In this document: piece after piece, positions 38,150-45,464 of the stretch
How positions within the stretch are numbered: position 1 is the stretch's first letter
Layout: every line of letters starts with the position of its first letter
Assembly (NCBI RefSeq): GCF_030123245.1
Contig: NZ_CP126101.1
Coordinates: 4,524,501 to 4,588,500, forward strand
Direction: 5' to 3'
Length of the DNA stretch: 64,000 nt
Origin: Lysinibacillus pakistanensis
GTDB taxonomy: Bacteria; Bacillota; Bacilli; Bacillales_A; Planococcaceae
Program-made: the position numbers and the translations under genes
The notes under the pieces: generated by a model
Databases searched by the model: none
The model's input: the letters and a program-made list of their open reading frames with translations, nothing else
What the model was told of the DNA's origin: nothing

Positions 38150-38235
38150 TCTTCTGCAACCCAGCCATCATAGCATTCATTGCCTTAGACCTGTGGCTTT
38201 GCGTCTCTACTTTTCAGTAGATTTGCCTATCTTTT
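38150..38235 (-). ncRNA. Cyclic di-GMP-I (GEMM-I) riboswitch aptamer
   Basis: Minus strand shows the GEMM-I pattern: GGCAAA at the start, a hairpin closed by a GAAA tetraloop (CTACTGAAAAGTAG), the hallmark GACGCAAAGCC, the GGTCTAAGG tetraloop-receptor segment, and GGCTGGGTTGC at the end. It lies in the leader of the chemoreceptor operon. Whether binding turns expression up or down depends on pairing with the terminator and was not worked out. Confidence 0.93.
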
Positions 38236-38243
38236 TCCTCCTC

Positions 38244-38272
38244 AAATTAACACAATGGGTAAAAGTAGTCAA
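38244..38272 (-). promoter_or_regulatory. Candidate sigma-A promoter of the riboswitch operon
   Basis: TTGACT (38272-38267), 17-nt spacer, TAATTT (38249-38244), ending about 10 nt before the aptamer. Confidence 0.45.
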
Positions 38273-38360
38273 TGGAACCATTTTAAAATACGCATTTCTT
38301 AATACTTATTTACCATCAATTAACAATCAGCGGAATGATTCTAATGACACACGAACACAT

Positions 38361-38400
38361 AAAAAGAGTAGCTACAAAAATCGTAGCTACTCTTATGTTT
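38361..38400. terminator. Bidirectional terminator after the 64-aa membrane protein gene
   Basis: GAGTAGCTAC / GTAGCTACTC 10-bp perfect stem with a 7-nt loop and A/T runs. Confidence 0.75.
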
Positions 38401-38442
38401 TTATATTCACTTACCCCTAAGTGTTTATTCCTATTAAAATCA

Positions 38443-38637
38443 CTATACGTTGTGTGTCATAAGTAAGATTGTTGGTATAAAAGATAAAACAAACATACAT
38501 AAATACCATACTGATGTACGACGTAATGAAAAACGAACCTGTTTTTTCTCTGCATAAAAGATGTCTAATATAATTGCAACAATGAGTGGCGTACTAACAC
38601 ATGCAATAGCAACTAATAAGATGTCAAAATAAACCAT
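38443..38637 (-). CDS. Small two-helix membrane protein
   Basis: 64 aa with two hydrophobic segments (about 3-25 and 43-60) joined by a basic loop (EKKQVRFSLRR). Not recognised. ATG 38637 chosen because GAGGGG is 7 nt upstream. Has its own terminator, so it is a stand-alone gene. Confidence 0.65.
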   Translation of the reverse strand: MVYFDILLVAIACVSTPLIVAIILDIFYAEKKQVRFSLRRTSVWYLCMFVLSFIPTILLMTHNV

Positions 38638-38808
38638 AAAAGCACCCCTCTGTTCGTAAACATTTATTTTCCCCGTTTGTGACAACTTTGTGTCATCTAA
38701 AGTGTACACAATTCCGTCACATTTTGTCAACTAAATCTTGAAAAGAAAATTGTGATTTTAACAGTATATTTACAACCTTTTAGAGCTATTTATGTAAGAT
38801 TACCTATT

Positions 38809-38845
38809 AAAACAGCAGCTACAAAACTGTAGCTGCTGTTTTAAA
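38809..38845 (-). terminator. Terminator after the DUF1456 gene
   Basis: AACAGCAGCTACAG / TGTAGCTGCTGTT stem with T-run on the minus strand, 9 nt past the stop. Confidence 0.75.
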
Positions 38846-38853
38846 ATATCCAT

Positions 38854-39348
38854 TTATTCTCTATATTTATTTGTTAGTCCTCTTAAAAAGTTTCTCACGA
38901 ATCGATCGCCACATTCCTTATAGTTGCGATGACTTGGATTTCTTAAAATGGCACCTAATTCACCTTTCGAAACATTAACACCGCCATCATATAAAATATC
39001 CAACATATCCTCACTTGTTAATGCTAAAGCAATTTTTACTTTCTTTAATAGCATATTATTAGGACTTTCTTTTCCTGAAATCAGTTGTGCTCCCTCAGCT
39101 TGTCCAGGCTTAGATGGCTGTGGCCCTCGCTTGAATGTGATGAGCCCATTCAAGAAAGCTTCAAGCATTTTATTATTACATTTGATGTATTCTTCTGGTG
39201 CTTCTTCCTCATCATTAACTTTAATAAGCATGTTCAAAACTTCATCTTTTGTAAAGTCCATGCCACCTAGCTTAAAAATTTTAACCATATCTGTATTTTT
39301 GATATCTAATGCATATCTTAAACGAATTAAAATATCATTATTCGTCAT
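38854..39348 (-). CDS. DUF1456 family protein (YehS-like)
   Basis: 164 aa cytoplasmic protein of unknown function. Two copies of the DUF1456 unit are visible: TNNDILIRLRYALDIKNTDMVKIF to ALNGLI-type end (EAFLNGLITFKRG), and MLLKKVKIALALTSEDMLDIL to FVRNFLRGL. AGGAGGT-type site precedes the ATG. Single gene with its own terminator. Confidence 0.88.
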   Translation of the reverse strand: MTNNDILIRLRYALDIKNTDMVKIFKLGGMDFTKDEVLNMLIKVNDEEEAPEEYIKCNNKMLEAFLNGLITFKRGPQPSKPGQAEGAQLISGKESPNNMLLKKVKIALALTSEDMLDILYDGGVNVSKGELGAILRNPSHRNYKECGDRFVRNFLRGLTNKYRE

Positions 39349-39540
39349 TTAATAACCTCCATTTACTTAGAAAAAACTAAAATTTAATTAAGTTTCACTT
39401 TATTATAGCAGAGACATTCACATTTTTAGCTATCTTTCCACAAAGTTACTTTACTATAGTAATTAGAATATGCATTTTCCTAAGTTAAATGTATGAATCG
39501 CTCACTCTCGACCATTCTAATCACAAGGAGGTGAGCAAAA

Positions 39541-39737
39541 TGGCTATTCGTAGTTCCAATAAACTTCAAGTACCTGGTGTACAAGAAGCTGTTGATCAAT
39601 TAAAGTATGAAATCGCACAAGAATTTAATGTACAGTTAGGGCCTGAAGCCTCTTCTCGCGCAAACGGCTCAGTCGGAGGAGAAATAACAAAACGCCTCGT
39701 GGAAATGGCTGAAAAACGTTCAAAAGGTTTATTATAA
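39541..39737 (+). CDS. Alpha/beta-type small acid-soluble spore protein
   Basis: DNA-binding spore protein that coats forespore DNA and protects it. 65 aa with the family signatures: [20 protein letters not shown] (including the GPR cleavage region) and the second helix [19 protein letters not shown] 39541 has AAGGAGGTGAG 4 nt away; a longer reading from 39489 is not supported. Expected sigma-G control. Confidence 0.96.
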
Positions 39738-39747
39738 TAACAATAAA

Positions 39748-39784
39748 AAAGAACGAATCCCTTTTGTTTGGAATTCGTTCTTTC
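39748..39784 (+). terminator. Terminator after the SASP gene
   Basis: AAAGAACGAATCC / GGAATTCGTTCTTT stem with T-tail. Related in sequence to the terminators at 41397 and 50865. Confidence 0.75.
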
Positions 39785-39811
39785 ATATTTTATTAATAAT
39801 TAATTTTTTCA

Positions 39812-39880
39812 TCACTCCAAGTTTTCTTGAATAAGTTCACTTAATTCATTATCGCTCTCAATAGGCATAAGTTTGTACAT
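39812..39880 (-). CDS. Possible 22-aa peptide with strong ribosome site
   Basis: MYKLMPIESDNELSELIQEN followed by two more residues and TGA. AAAAGGAGAG lies 6 nt before the ATG, a better site than many real genes here. Acidic, no signal. It lies after the protease-fusion gene. Could be a real small protein or a chance frame. Confidence 0.35.
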   Translation of the reverse strand: MYKLMPIESDNELSELIQENLE

Positions 39881-39948
39881 AATTGACTCTCCTTTTTATG
39901 ATAAGGGTAACATCTATTACAGGGTTTTATGAAATAATAGATTGATCG

Positions 39949-41307
39949 TTAACTCGGTAATTCAATAAAATTTTGAGCAAATTGATAGATTAAATGAGCA
40001 GGTACAGCTAAGTTAAGATTCTGACCATCATTAAAGCCTGCTGTAATCAACCCTACCAATCTTCCTTGCATATCCAATAAAGCACCACCTGAACTTCCGT
40101 TTGAAATGGCCGCCGTAAATTGAATCATAGACATATCTCGAATATCCCGAAACCCAGAAACAATACCATCAGAAACGGAATTAAATAATCCTAGAGGACT
40201 GCCAATAGCAACTATTTTCTGTCCTCGAACTAATGGACCTTCAACTTTAACAGGTAAAGGCTTGCTTACTCTATCTACCTTCAGAATGGCTAAATCATGC
40301 ATATCATGATATTTTACAAACTGATGAGTTATATATTCGTTCGTATCGTTTTCATATAGTACAGAATAATATTCACCACCACTCACAACATGCAGGTTTG
40401 TTAAAATATACCCATCTTGATGAAGAACGACACCAGAACCAAAGCACAACACCTCATGATCCGCTCCAAACGTTTTAATCATTACAACAGATGTGGCTAA
40501 AGAGGCTAATTGCTCATAGCTACATTCTTCCGTCGTTTTATTCTGAACTGGAAGACTTATTGCTTGTTGAGATAGTGTACTCTTTCTAGTTTGAGGCTTT
40601 GGTATTACCACTTCCTTTTCGTAGAAACCGCGACACTTATATACAGTAGATGATGCTGCAATGATTGGAAGCAAATTTGGAATGTCTTCTTTAGGATTCA
40701 TATAACAGATATCACAACCAAGTGTAGATAAGAAATATAAGAATAATAATTCATGCTGTGTAATGCTACCAACAAAAACAATTTTCTGCACTGTTTGGTT
40801 ATCTTCAGAAAAAATTTGAGGCAAATAATAATCCATCCAGTATAAAAATTTTACTGCAAAATTTTTTAATAAAGTTTCATTGGCGTTTGGCTGATTTTCT
40901 TTATACATTTGGATGATTTCTTTAAAGCTAATTTTTTTTGTCCATTCAAGATGAGCTTTCTGTAATTTACCACATAAAGGTGTCTCGTAAAGTAACGCAG
41001 GGTTATTAACCACGACTTGCCAATTCCCCCAAAGCTCTGAAAATCTATCTACATCTTTTTTATTGGTGATGACCTCAAGCTTATGTAATCGTAAATAAAG
41101 CACACTTTCCTTTTTAGCATAAAAATACTCATCCATTTTTAAAATATCTTCTCTATAAAGATCGACAGATTCAGGTATACCGATATATCGAAGAAAGACA
41201 ACTTCTTTTGTAAGGGAGCTTTTGTATTGAATGTTTTCCATAAACTCCTGAAGAGGATTGCCTGGTTTTTTATATTTAATTTTTAAAGGTCTGGTTGTCA
41301 CAATCAT
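39949..41307 (-). CDS. YceG-like domain fused to a trypsin-like (S1C) serine protease
   Basis: 452 aa. The first ~230 residues resemble the YceG family linked to tellurite/Ter stress clusters (YMDYYLPQIF, IVFVGSITQHELLFLYFLS, LGCDICYMNP). The last ~200 are a HtrA-like protease domain with His in TNLHVV, Asp in HDMHDLAILKV and Ser in AAISNGSSGGALLD; no PDZ domain and no signal or membrane segment, so a cytoplasmic protease. ATG 41307 chosen with AAGGAT/GGAG upstream. The YceG match is from memory of motifs and is moderate; the protease call is firm. Confidence 0.78.
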   Translation of the reverse strand: MIVTTRPLKIKYKKPGNPLQEFMENIQYKSSLTKEVVFLRYIGIPESVDLYREDILKMDEYFYAKKESVLYLRLHKLEVITNKKDVDRFSELWGNWQVVVNNPALLYETPLCGKLQKAHLEWTKKISFKEIIQMYKENQPNANETLLKNFAVKFLYWMDYYLPQIFSEDNQTVQKIVFVGSITQHELLFLYFLSTLGCDICYMNPKEDIPNLLPIIAASSTVYKCRGFYEKEVVIPKPQTRKSTLSQQAISLPVQNKTTEECSYEQLASLATSVVMIKTFGADHEVLCFGSGVVLHQDGYILTNLHVVSGGEYYSVLYENDTNEYITHQFVKYHDMHDLAILKVDRVSKPLPVKVEGPLVRGQKIVAIGSPLGLFNSVSDGIVSGFRDIRDMSMIQFTAAISNGSSGGALLDMQGRLVGLITAGFNDGQNLNLAVPAHLIYQFAQNFIELPS

Positions 41308-41396
41308 ATCCTTCCATCTCCTACAGTACGTATATTTATTTAGCACTTATATACAATTCGTTTATATTCCTCTAAATCCTTTATTCATTTACATGA

Positions 41397-41432
41397 AAAA
41401 GAACGAATTCCTCCCAGAATTCGTTCTTGCTT
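41397..41432 (-). terminator. Terminator of the second c-di-GMP riboswitch operon
   Basis: AAGAACGAATTC / GAATTCGTTCTT stem followed by TTTT on the minus strand, about 60 nt past the stop at 41494. Confidence 0.75.
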
Positions 41433-41493
41433 AACTTCCCTTTGGCCTATTCTCTTGTGGAAGTGACATATCTCCATTTGTTGCTTAAAACAT

Positions 41494-42582
41494 TCAAACA
41501 GCTCTAACTTCTTCTGTTTCAACACCACGATTTAAGGTCTTTTCTACATCATTTTTTAATTTTACAAGTTGCTCTGCTTCTTGAACTAGTTTTTCCATTG
41601 TATTTAACTCTTCATCGCTAATTCCAACTAACTCTTCAAACATTTCAACTGACTCTCGCGAAATAAAAGAAATATCCTTCATAGCTGCCACAATTTGAAG
41701 TGAGCTTGAAGATAATTCTTCTGTACTTGCTGATGAATTCGCATTATTTTCAGCAATAATTTTTGTTGTATCTACAATTTTTTCAAACATTTCTCCTATT
41801 TCAAGAATTTTCGTATTTGTTTGTTCAAATTCTTCTGTTCCTTGCTTCATCGATATTACGACTTTGTTCGTCTCATCTTGGATATTTTTGACAATATTTG
41901 AAACTTCATCAGCTGACTGACGCGATTGTTCTGCTAATTTGCGAACTTCATCAGCAACTACAGCAAAGCCTTTACCATGTTCACCTGCACGTGCTGCTTC
42001 GATAGCTGCATTCAATGCTAATAGATTGATTTGCTCGGAAATTCCTGTAATTACTTTTACAATGTTTCCAATTTCGTATGATTTTTCTCCAAGTGTATTG
42101 ATTGCATCAAATGTCGTATTAATCGTTTGATTAAATTGCTCCATTTTCACCAGTGAATCTTTTAACTTAACGTTACCCTCTTGCGTTAATTCTAACGTCG
42201 TATTCGATTGTTCTGAAATTTGGTTTGATCTTATAGACAGTTCTTCAATAGCTACTGTAATGTCTTCGATAGAAGTAGAGCTCTCTTCGGTAGCGACTAG
42301 TTGCTTTTTTAATCCTTTACCGACTTCGTCAATTGCGGCCCTTACAGTATCAGCCTTTTCAGTTGCGTATTCCCCATGTTCAAAAAGATTTTCACCTTTT
42401 TCCTTGATCTTATTTGCGAATTTATAAAATTGTTCACCTATTTGACCTGCTGGTAATTCGTTTAGTCCATTTTGTCCTTCATTATTTAACTGGGCATGAC
42501 GTTTAAGTGAAAAATAGCGGTAAGCAAAATACAAAGATGTACATATTAAAACTACAATAATCCCTAGCATAATGGCTTCCAT
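41494..42582 (-). CDS. Methyl-accepting protein with one N-terminal membrane anchor and no sensor domain
   Basis: 362 aa. One membrane helix (residues 5-24), a short helical linker with no recognisable sensor or HAMP, then a signalling domain with tip [23 protein letters not shown] 42582 has AGGAG 8 nt upstream. Last gene of a three-gene operon with STAS-like and GNAT-like proteins behind a c-di-GMP riboswitch; one of them may serve as its input partner (inference). Confidence 0.88.
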   Translation of the reverse strand: MEAIMLGIIVVLICTSLYFAYRYFSLKRHAQLNNEGQNGLNELPAGQIGEQFYKFANKIKEKGENLFEHGEYATEKADTVRAAIDEVGKGLKKQLVATEESSTSIEDITVAIEELSIRSNQISEQSNTTLELTQEGNVKLKDSLVKMEQFNQTINTTFDAINTLGEKSYEIGNIVKVITGISEQINLLALNAAIEAARAGEHGKGFAVVADEVRKLAEQSRQSADEVSNIVKNIQDETNKVVISMKQGTEEFEQTNTKILEIGEMFEKIVDTTKIIAENNANSSASTEELSSSSLQIVAAMKDISFISRESVEMFEELVGISDEELNTMEKLVQEAEQLVKLKNDVEKTLNRGVETEEVRAV

Positions 42583-42623
42583 GAAAATATCTCCTATTCT
42601 ACTAACGTATTAGTGATGAAATT

Positions 42624-43337
42624 TTATAGTTCTTTTACAATGATGTAAATTCCATCTGCTACAGTTGATGGAATACTGCTTAGATGTTCGTTGCTTTCAT
42701 ATTTATGAACAATAAAGTTTCCTTCTATGTCTACATATTTTGTCAGGTCATGATACTTCTCCATTAAACGCAATGACTTTGGATTTGTCGCTTCACCTAA
42801 TACTAATCTTAAGCCTTCTTTTCTTGCTCTTTTTACTAATATATCTCCTAAGCCTTGTACAATCTCATGACGATTATGCTCGGCAATTACACCTAATAAA
42901 AATAAATGTAACACCTCGCCATCTTCCATATTTTTTCCATAACGTTTTTTATAATCTTCTAAGAAACGTTTATCAATATCCTCTAATACATGCATGACTA
43001 TATTCATATTAGAAAACGTGCCTTCAAAAATATCCTCTTCCATAATTTCAAGGACATTCGTATCTCCAACTAGTGCGCCTACGACTTTTCGCTCTTTATC
43101 TAGTGCAATAGCACAATATCCTTGATGAACATTTGCTTCAATATATTCCTTTGTAAATTGATAGAAATCTTCGTACGGGAGTTGTAAGGCGTACCCGATA
43201 ATCGGCTCTTGAACCCATTTACCGGCAACTTCTACTCCAATAAATGTTTTTGCTAAACATTCTGCTGCCTTTTCAATTAAATCTGGCTGGTCCTTTGTAA
43301 GGATTTCATATGTATATAATTCTTGAATTGTTTGCAT
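42624..43337 (-). CDS. GNAT-like acetyltransferase-fold protein
   Basis: 237 aa. Layout fits a GNAT fold: AAECLAKTFI at the N-terminus, CAIALDKERKVVGALVGD (beta strands 2-3), LHLFLLGVIAEHNRHEIVQGLGDILVKRARKEGL (beta 4 and the acetyl-CoA helix, with a weak Q/RxxGxG-like turn QGLGDI), and LGEATNPKSLRLMEKYHD. Acetyl-CoA binding is likely but the substrate is unknown; it could act as a sensor. Middle gene of the riboswitch operon, 42 nt from each neighbour. Confidence 0.75.
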   Translation of the reverse strand: MQTIQELYTYEILTKDQPDLIEKAAECLAKTFIGVEVAGKWVQEPIIGYALQLPYEDFYQFTKEYIEANVHQGYCAIALDKERKVVGALVGDTNVLEIMEEDIFEGTFSNMNIVMHVLEDIDKRFLEDYKKRYGKNMEDGEVLHLFLLGVIAEHNRHEIVQGLGDILVKRARKEGLRLVLGEATNPKSLRLMEKYHDLTKYVDIEGNFIVHKYESNEHLSSIPSTVADGIYIIVKEL

Positions 43338-43380
43338 CGTAAATTCCTCTTTTCAAAATGTGACTATAGCTAATTAAAGG

Positions 43381-43755
43381 TTAACGAATTGGTAATTGCG
43401 AAACATTGTCGACCACAGTTCCTGGGAAGTTAACTCTCTCTAAAGCATTTCGTACTTGAACATATCCTATTTTAGAGGCTGGGCTAACAATAAATAGTTC
43501 TTTAAAACCTAGTGATGCGTAAAACATTAGTGTTTCTCCTAGCTCTGTTGAAACCTTTGAAGGAAGGGGTGATTGATAAGTTGCATCAAAAACTAATGTA
43601 TATGTATTTTTCTGTACTCTAGCCACTGTTTCTTCCAAATCTTTTAAATATTGCTCTACAAGAGCTGCTTTAATAAACCCTATTACTTGGACGTGAACTT
43701 CTTTTTTTGCCTCATAAATCGCCATTTTATATTTTTCTTTATCAACGACTATCAT
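43381..43755 (-). CDS. Small STAS-like (SpoIIAA-type fold) protein
   Basis: 124 aa with the alternating strands and helices of STAS or SpoIIAA-like domains: VHVQVIGFIKAALVEQYLKDL, TYTLVFDATYQSPLP, LGFKELFIVSPASKIG. There is no clear phosphorylatable DS motif of the anti-anti-sigma type. AAAGGAG is 7 nt before the ATG. First gene after the c-di-GMP riboswitch terminator. Confidence 0.65.
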   Translation of the reverse strand: MIVVDKEKYKMAIYEAKKEVHVQVIGFIKAALVEQYLKDLEETVARVQKNTYTLVFDATYQSPLPSKVSTELGETLMFYASLGFKELFIVSPASKIGYVQVRNALERVNFPGTVVDNVSQLPIR

Positions 43756-43874
43756 CTCAAATCTCCTTTTTATTCTTTATTTGATATTGTTAGTATTATT
43801 CTATAAATATAAACATTTCAATATAATTACATCTATCATTACGATTGATTGTTGTCTGTTCTTTTATTTTTTCA

Positions 43875-43910
43875 ACAAAAAAACTATCCTTGAACATAAT
43901 TAGGATAGCC
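43875..43910 (-). terminator. Terminator in the leader of the STAS/GNAT/receptor operon
   Basis: GGCTATCCTA / TAGTT-side: CTATCC (43903-43908) pairs with GGATAG (43884-43889) on the minus strand and is followed by seven T. Lies about 15 nt after the aptamer. Confidence 0.82.
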
Positions 43911-43924
43911 AAAAAAACGCTTAT

Positions 43925-44010
43925 TATTTTGGCAACCCGACTATCATTATCCAAGGGGATTTTAGACTCGTAGCTTTGCGTCCTTACCTTTCGATAAGTT
44001 TGCCTTTTTC
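43925..44010 (-). ncRNA. Cyclic di-GMP-I (GEMM-I) riboswitch aptamer, second copy
   Basis: Minus strand: AAAGGCAAAC, CTTATCGAAAGGTAAG (GAAA tetraloop), GGACGCAAAGCTACG, AGTCTAAAA receptor side, and GTCGGGTTGCC at the end closing P1. All GEMM-I hallmarks are present. Precedes a T-tailed hairpin and the STAS/GNAT/receptor genes. Confidence 0.94.
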
Positions 44011-44046
44011 TATTTTATAAAAATAATACTAACATCACATTGATAT

Positions 44047-44076
44047 ATTACAATTACATTATAAATGACTTGTCAA
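44047..44076 (-). promoter_or_regulatory. Candidate sigma-A promoter before the second riboswitch
   Basis: Perfect TTGACA (44076-44071), 18-nt spacer, TGTAAT (44052-44047); transcription would begin about 30 nt before the aptamer. Confidence 0.5.
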
Positions 44077-44153
44077 TTTTTGTCGACATTTAGTAATTTA
44101 CTCCTAATAACATCAGGAATTAGAAGCATTTTAAATTTATGTTATAGTATTCA

Positions 44154-45116
44154 TCAGTATTCTTTTTCAAAGCTATCAAGCAATGCACGCACTTCATCTG
44201 TTGATTTCGTGTTCATCAATTGATTTCTTAATTCGCCAGCCCCACGGAATCCTTTGACATAGATTTTGAAAAAGCGATGTAGCCCTGTGATGGAACGTGG
44301 CAGTACTTCCGCATATTGATCTTGAAGATCGAGCTGCAATCTCAAAAGATCTAGATATTCTTTACTGCTATGCTCTTTCGGCTCTTTTTCAAAAGCAAAG
44401 GGATTTTTAAAAATACCTCGCCCAATCATAACGCCATCAATCCCATATGTCTTCGCAAGCTCCAGCCCTGTTTGACGATCAGGAATATCTCCATTGATGG
44501 TAAGTAGCGTATTTGGTGCAATACGGTCACGTAACATTTTGATTTCCGGAATAAGCTCCCAATGCGCATCTACTTGACTCATTTCCTTTCTTGTTCGTAA
44601 ATGAATAGAAAGATTGGCAATATCCTGTTTTAAAATATGCATTAGCCACTCTTCCCACTCATCTACATCCTTATAGCCAAGTCGTGTTTTCACACTAACA
44701 GGCAACCCACCCGTTTTTGCTGCTTGAATAAGCTCTGCTGCAACGTCTGGACGTAAAATCAGGCCACTGCCTTTCCCTCTGGTAGCCACATTCGGTACAG
44801 GACAGCCCATATTAATATCAATGCCTTTAAATCCAAGCTCTGCCATGCCAATACTCATTTGACGGAAATATTCGGGATTATCCCCCCAAATATGAGCCAC
44901 CATCGGCTGTTCATCTTCTGTAAAAATCAAACGGCCCCGCACACTTTTCATGCCTTCTGGATGACAATAGCTATCCGAGTTTGTAAACTCTGTGAAAAAT
45001 ACATCTGGTCGACCAGCTGCACTTACTACGTGACGAAAAACAACATCTGTCACATCTTCCATTGGTGCAAGTACGAAAAATGGTCGTGGTAAATCACGCC
45101 AAAAATTATCTATCAT
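44154..45116 (-). CDS. tRNA-dihydrouridine synthase
   Basis: FMN enzyme reducing uridine to dihydrouridine in t[17 protein letters not shown] at the N-terminus, catalytic Cys in [33 protein letters not shown] and [12 protein letters not shown]. 320 aa, resembling the YfjN/DusC-like branch. ATG 45116 chosen; the GTG 7 codons earlier overlaps the only ribosome site (GAGAGGA), which is 12 nt from the ATG, a little far. Flanks the accessory block to its right. Confidence 0.92.
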   Translation of the reverse strand: MIDNFWRDLPRPFFVLAPMEDVTDVVFRHVVSAAGRPDVFFTEFTNSDSYCHPEGMKSVRGRLIFTEDEQPMVAHIWGDNPEYFRQMSIGMAELGFKGIDINMGCPVPNVATRGKGSGLILRPDVAAELIQAAKTGGLPVSVKTRLGYKDVDEWEEWLMHILKQDIANLSIHLRTRKEMSQVDAHWELIPEIKMLRDRIAPNTLLTINGDIPDRQTGLELAKTYGIDGVMIGRGIFKNPFAFEKEPKEHSSKEYLDLLRLQLDLQDQYAEVLPRSITGLHRFFKIYVKGFRGAGELRNQLMNTKSTDEVRALLDSFEKEY

Positions 45117-45274
45117 TTCAAATCCAAATCCTCTCACTATAATACTGCTTCAAACTTTCGGTCAAAAAATATAAAGCTTCTTTTACACTTATATCATGCT
45201 TAATAACTTATTATCAAACACAAGTACTTTTGGACATTTATAATTTGTGAAAAACTATTGTGAAAATCGCAAAT

Positions 45275-45314
45275 AAGCAGTTGATATAGATTTTTCTATA
45301 TCAACTGCTTTTCT
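45275..45314. terminator. Strong terminator hairpin after rlmD relic 1
   Basis: AAGCAGTTGATATAGA / TCTATATCAACTGCTT, a 16-bp perfect stem. It sits right behind the relic stop codon as if it were the relic's own terminator. Confidence 0.75.
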
Positions 45315-45315
45315 A

Positions 45316-45360
45316 TTACGCCAACTCCAACCACGACACAGCTTCACAATCTAAATACCT
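45316..45360 (-). pseudogene. rlmD 3'-end relic 1
   Basis: Minus strand reads RYLDCEAVSWLELA then TAA, close to the true RlmD end [12 protein letters not shown]. Only these ~14 codons remain; nothing like the rest of rlmD precedes it. It may be the tail of a lost paralogue. Confidence 0.6.
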
Positions 45361-45464
45361 TCGAATCACTGGATTAAGCTTTGTTCAGCATAAATTTAGT
45401 ACTCTCCATAGTCAATTTTAGAGCCCATTCAAATACTTATACTAACTTCCTACAGATATTTCGC

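Noticed and set aside
38046..38180. N-terminal extension of the Cache chemoreceptor
   Set aside because: It would translate through the riboswitch terminator and aptamer; the ATG at 38045 has a clear ribosome site.
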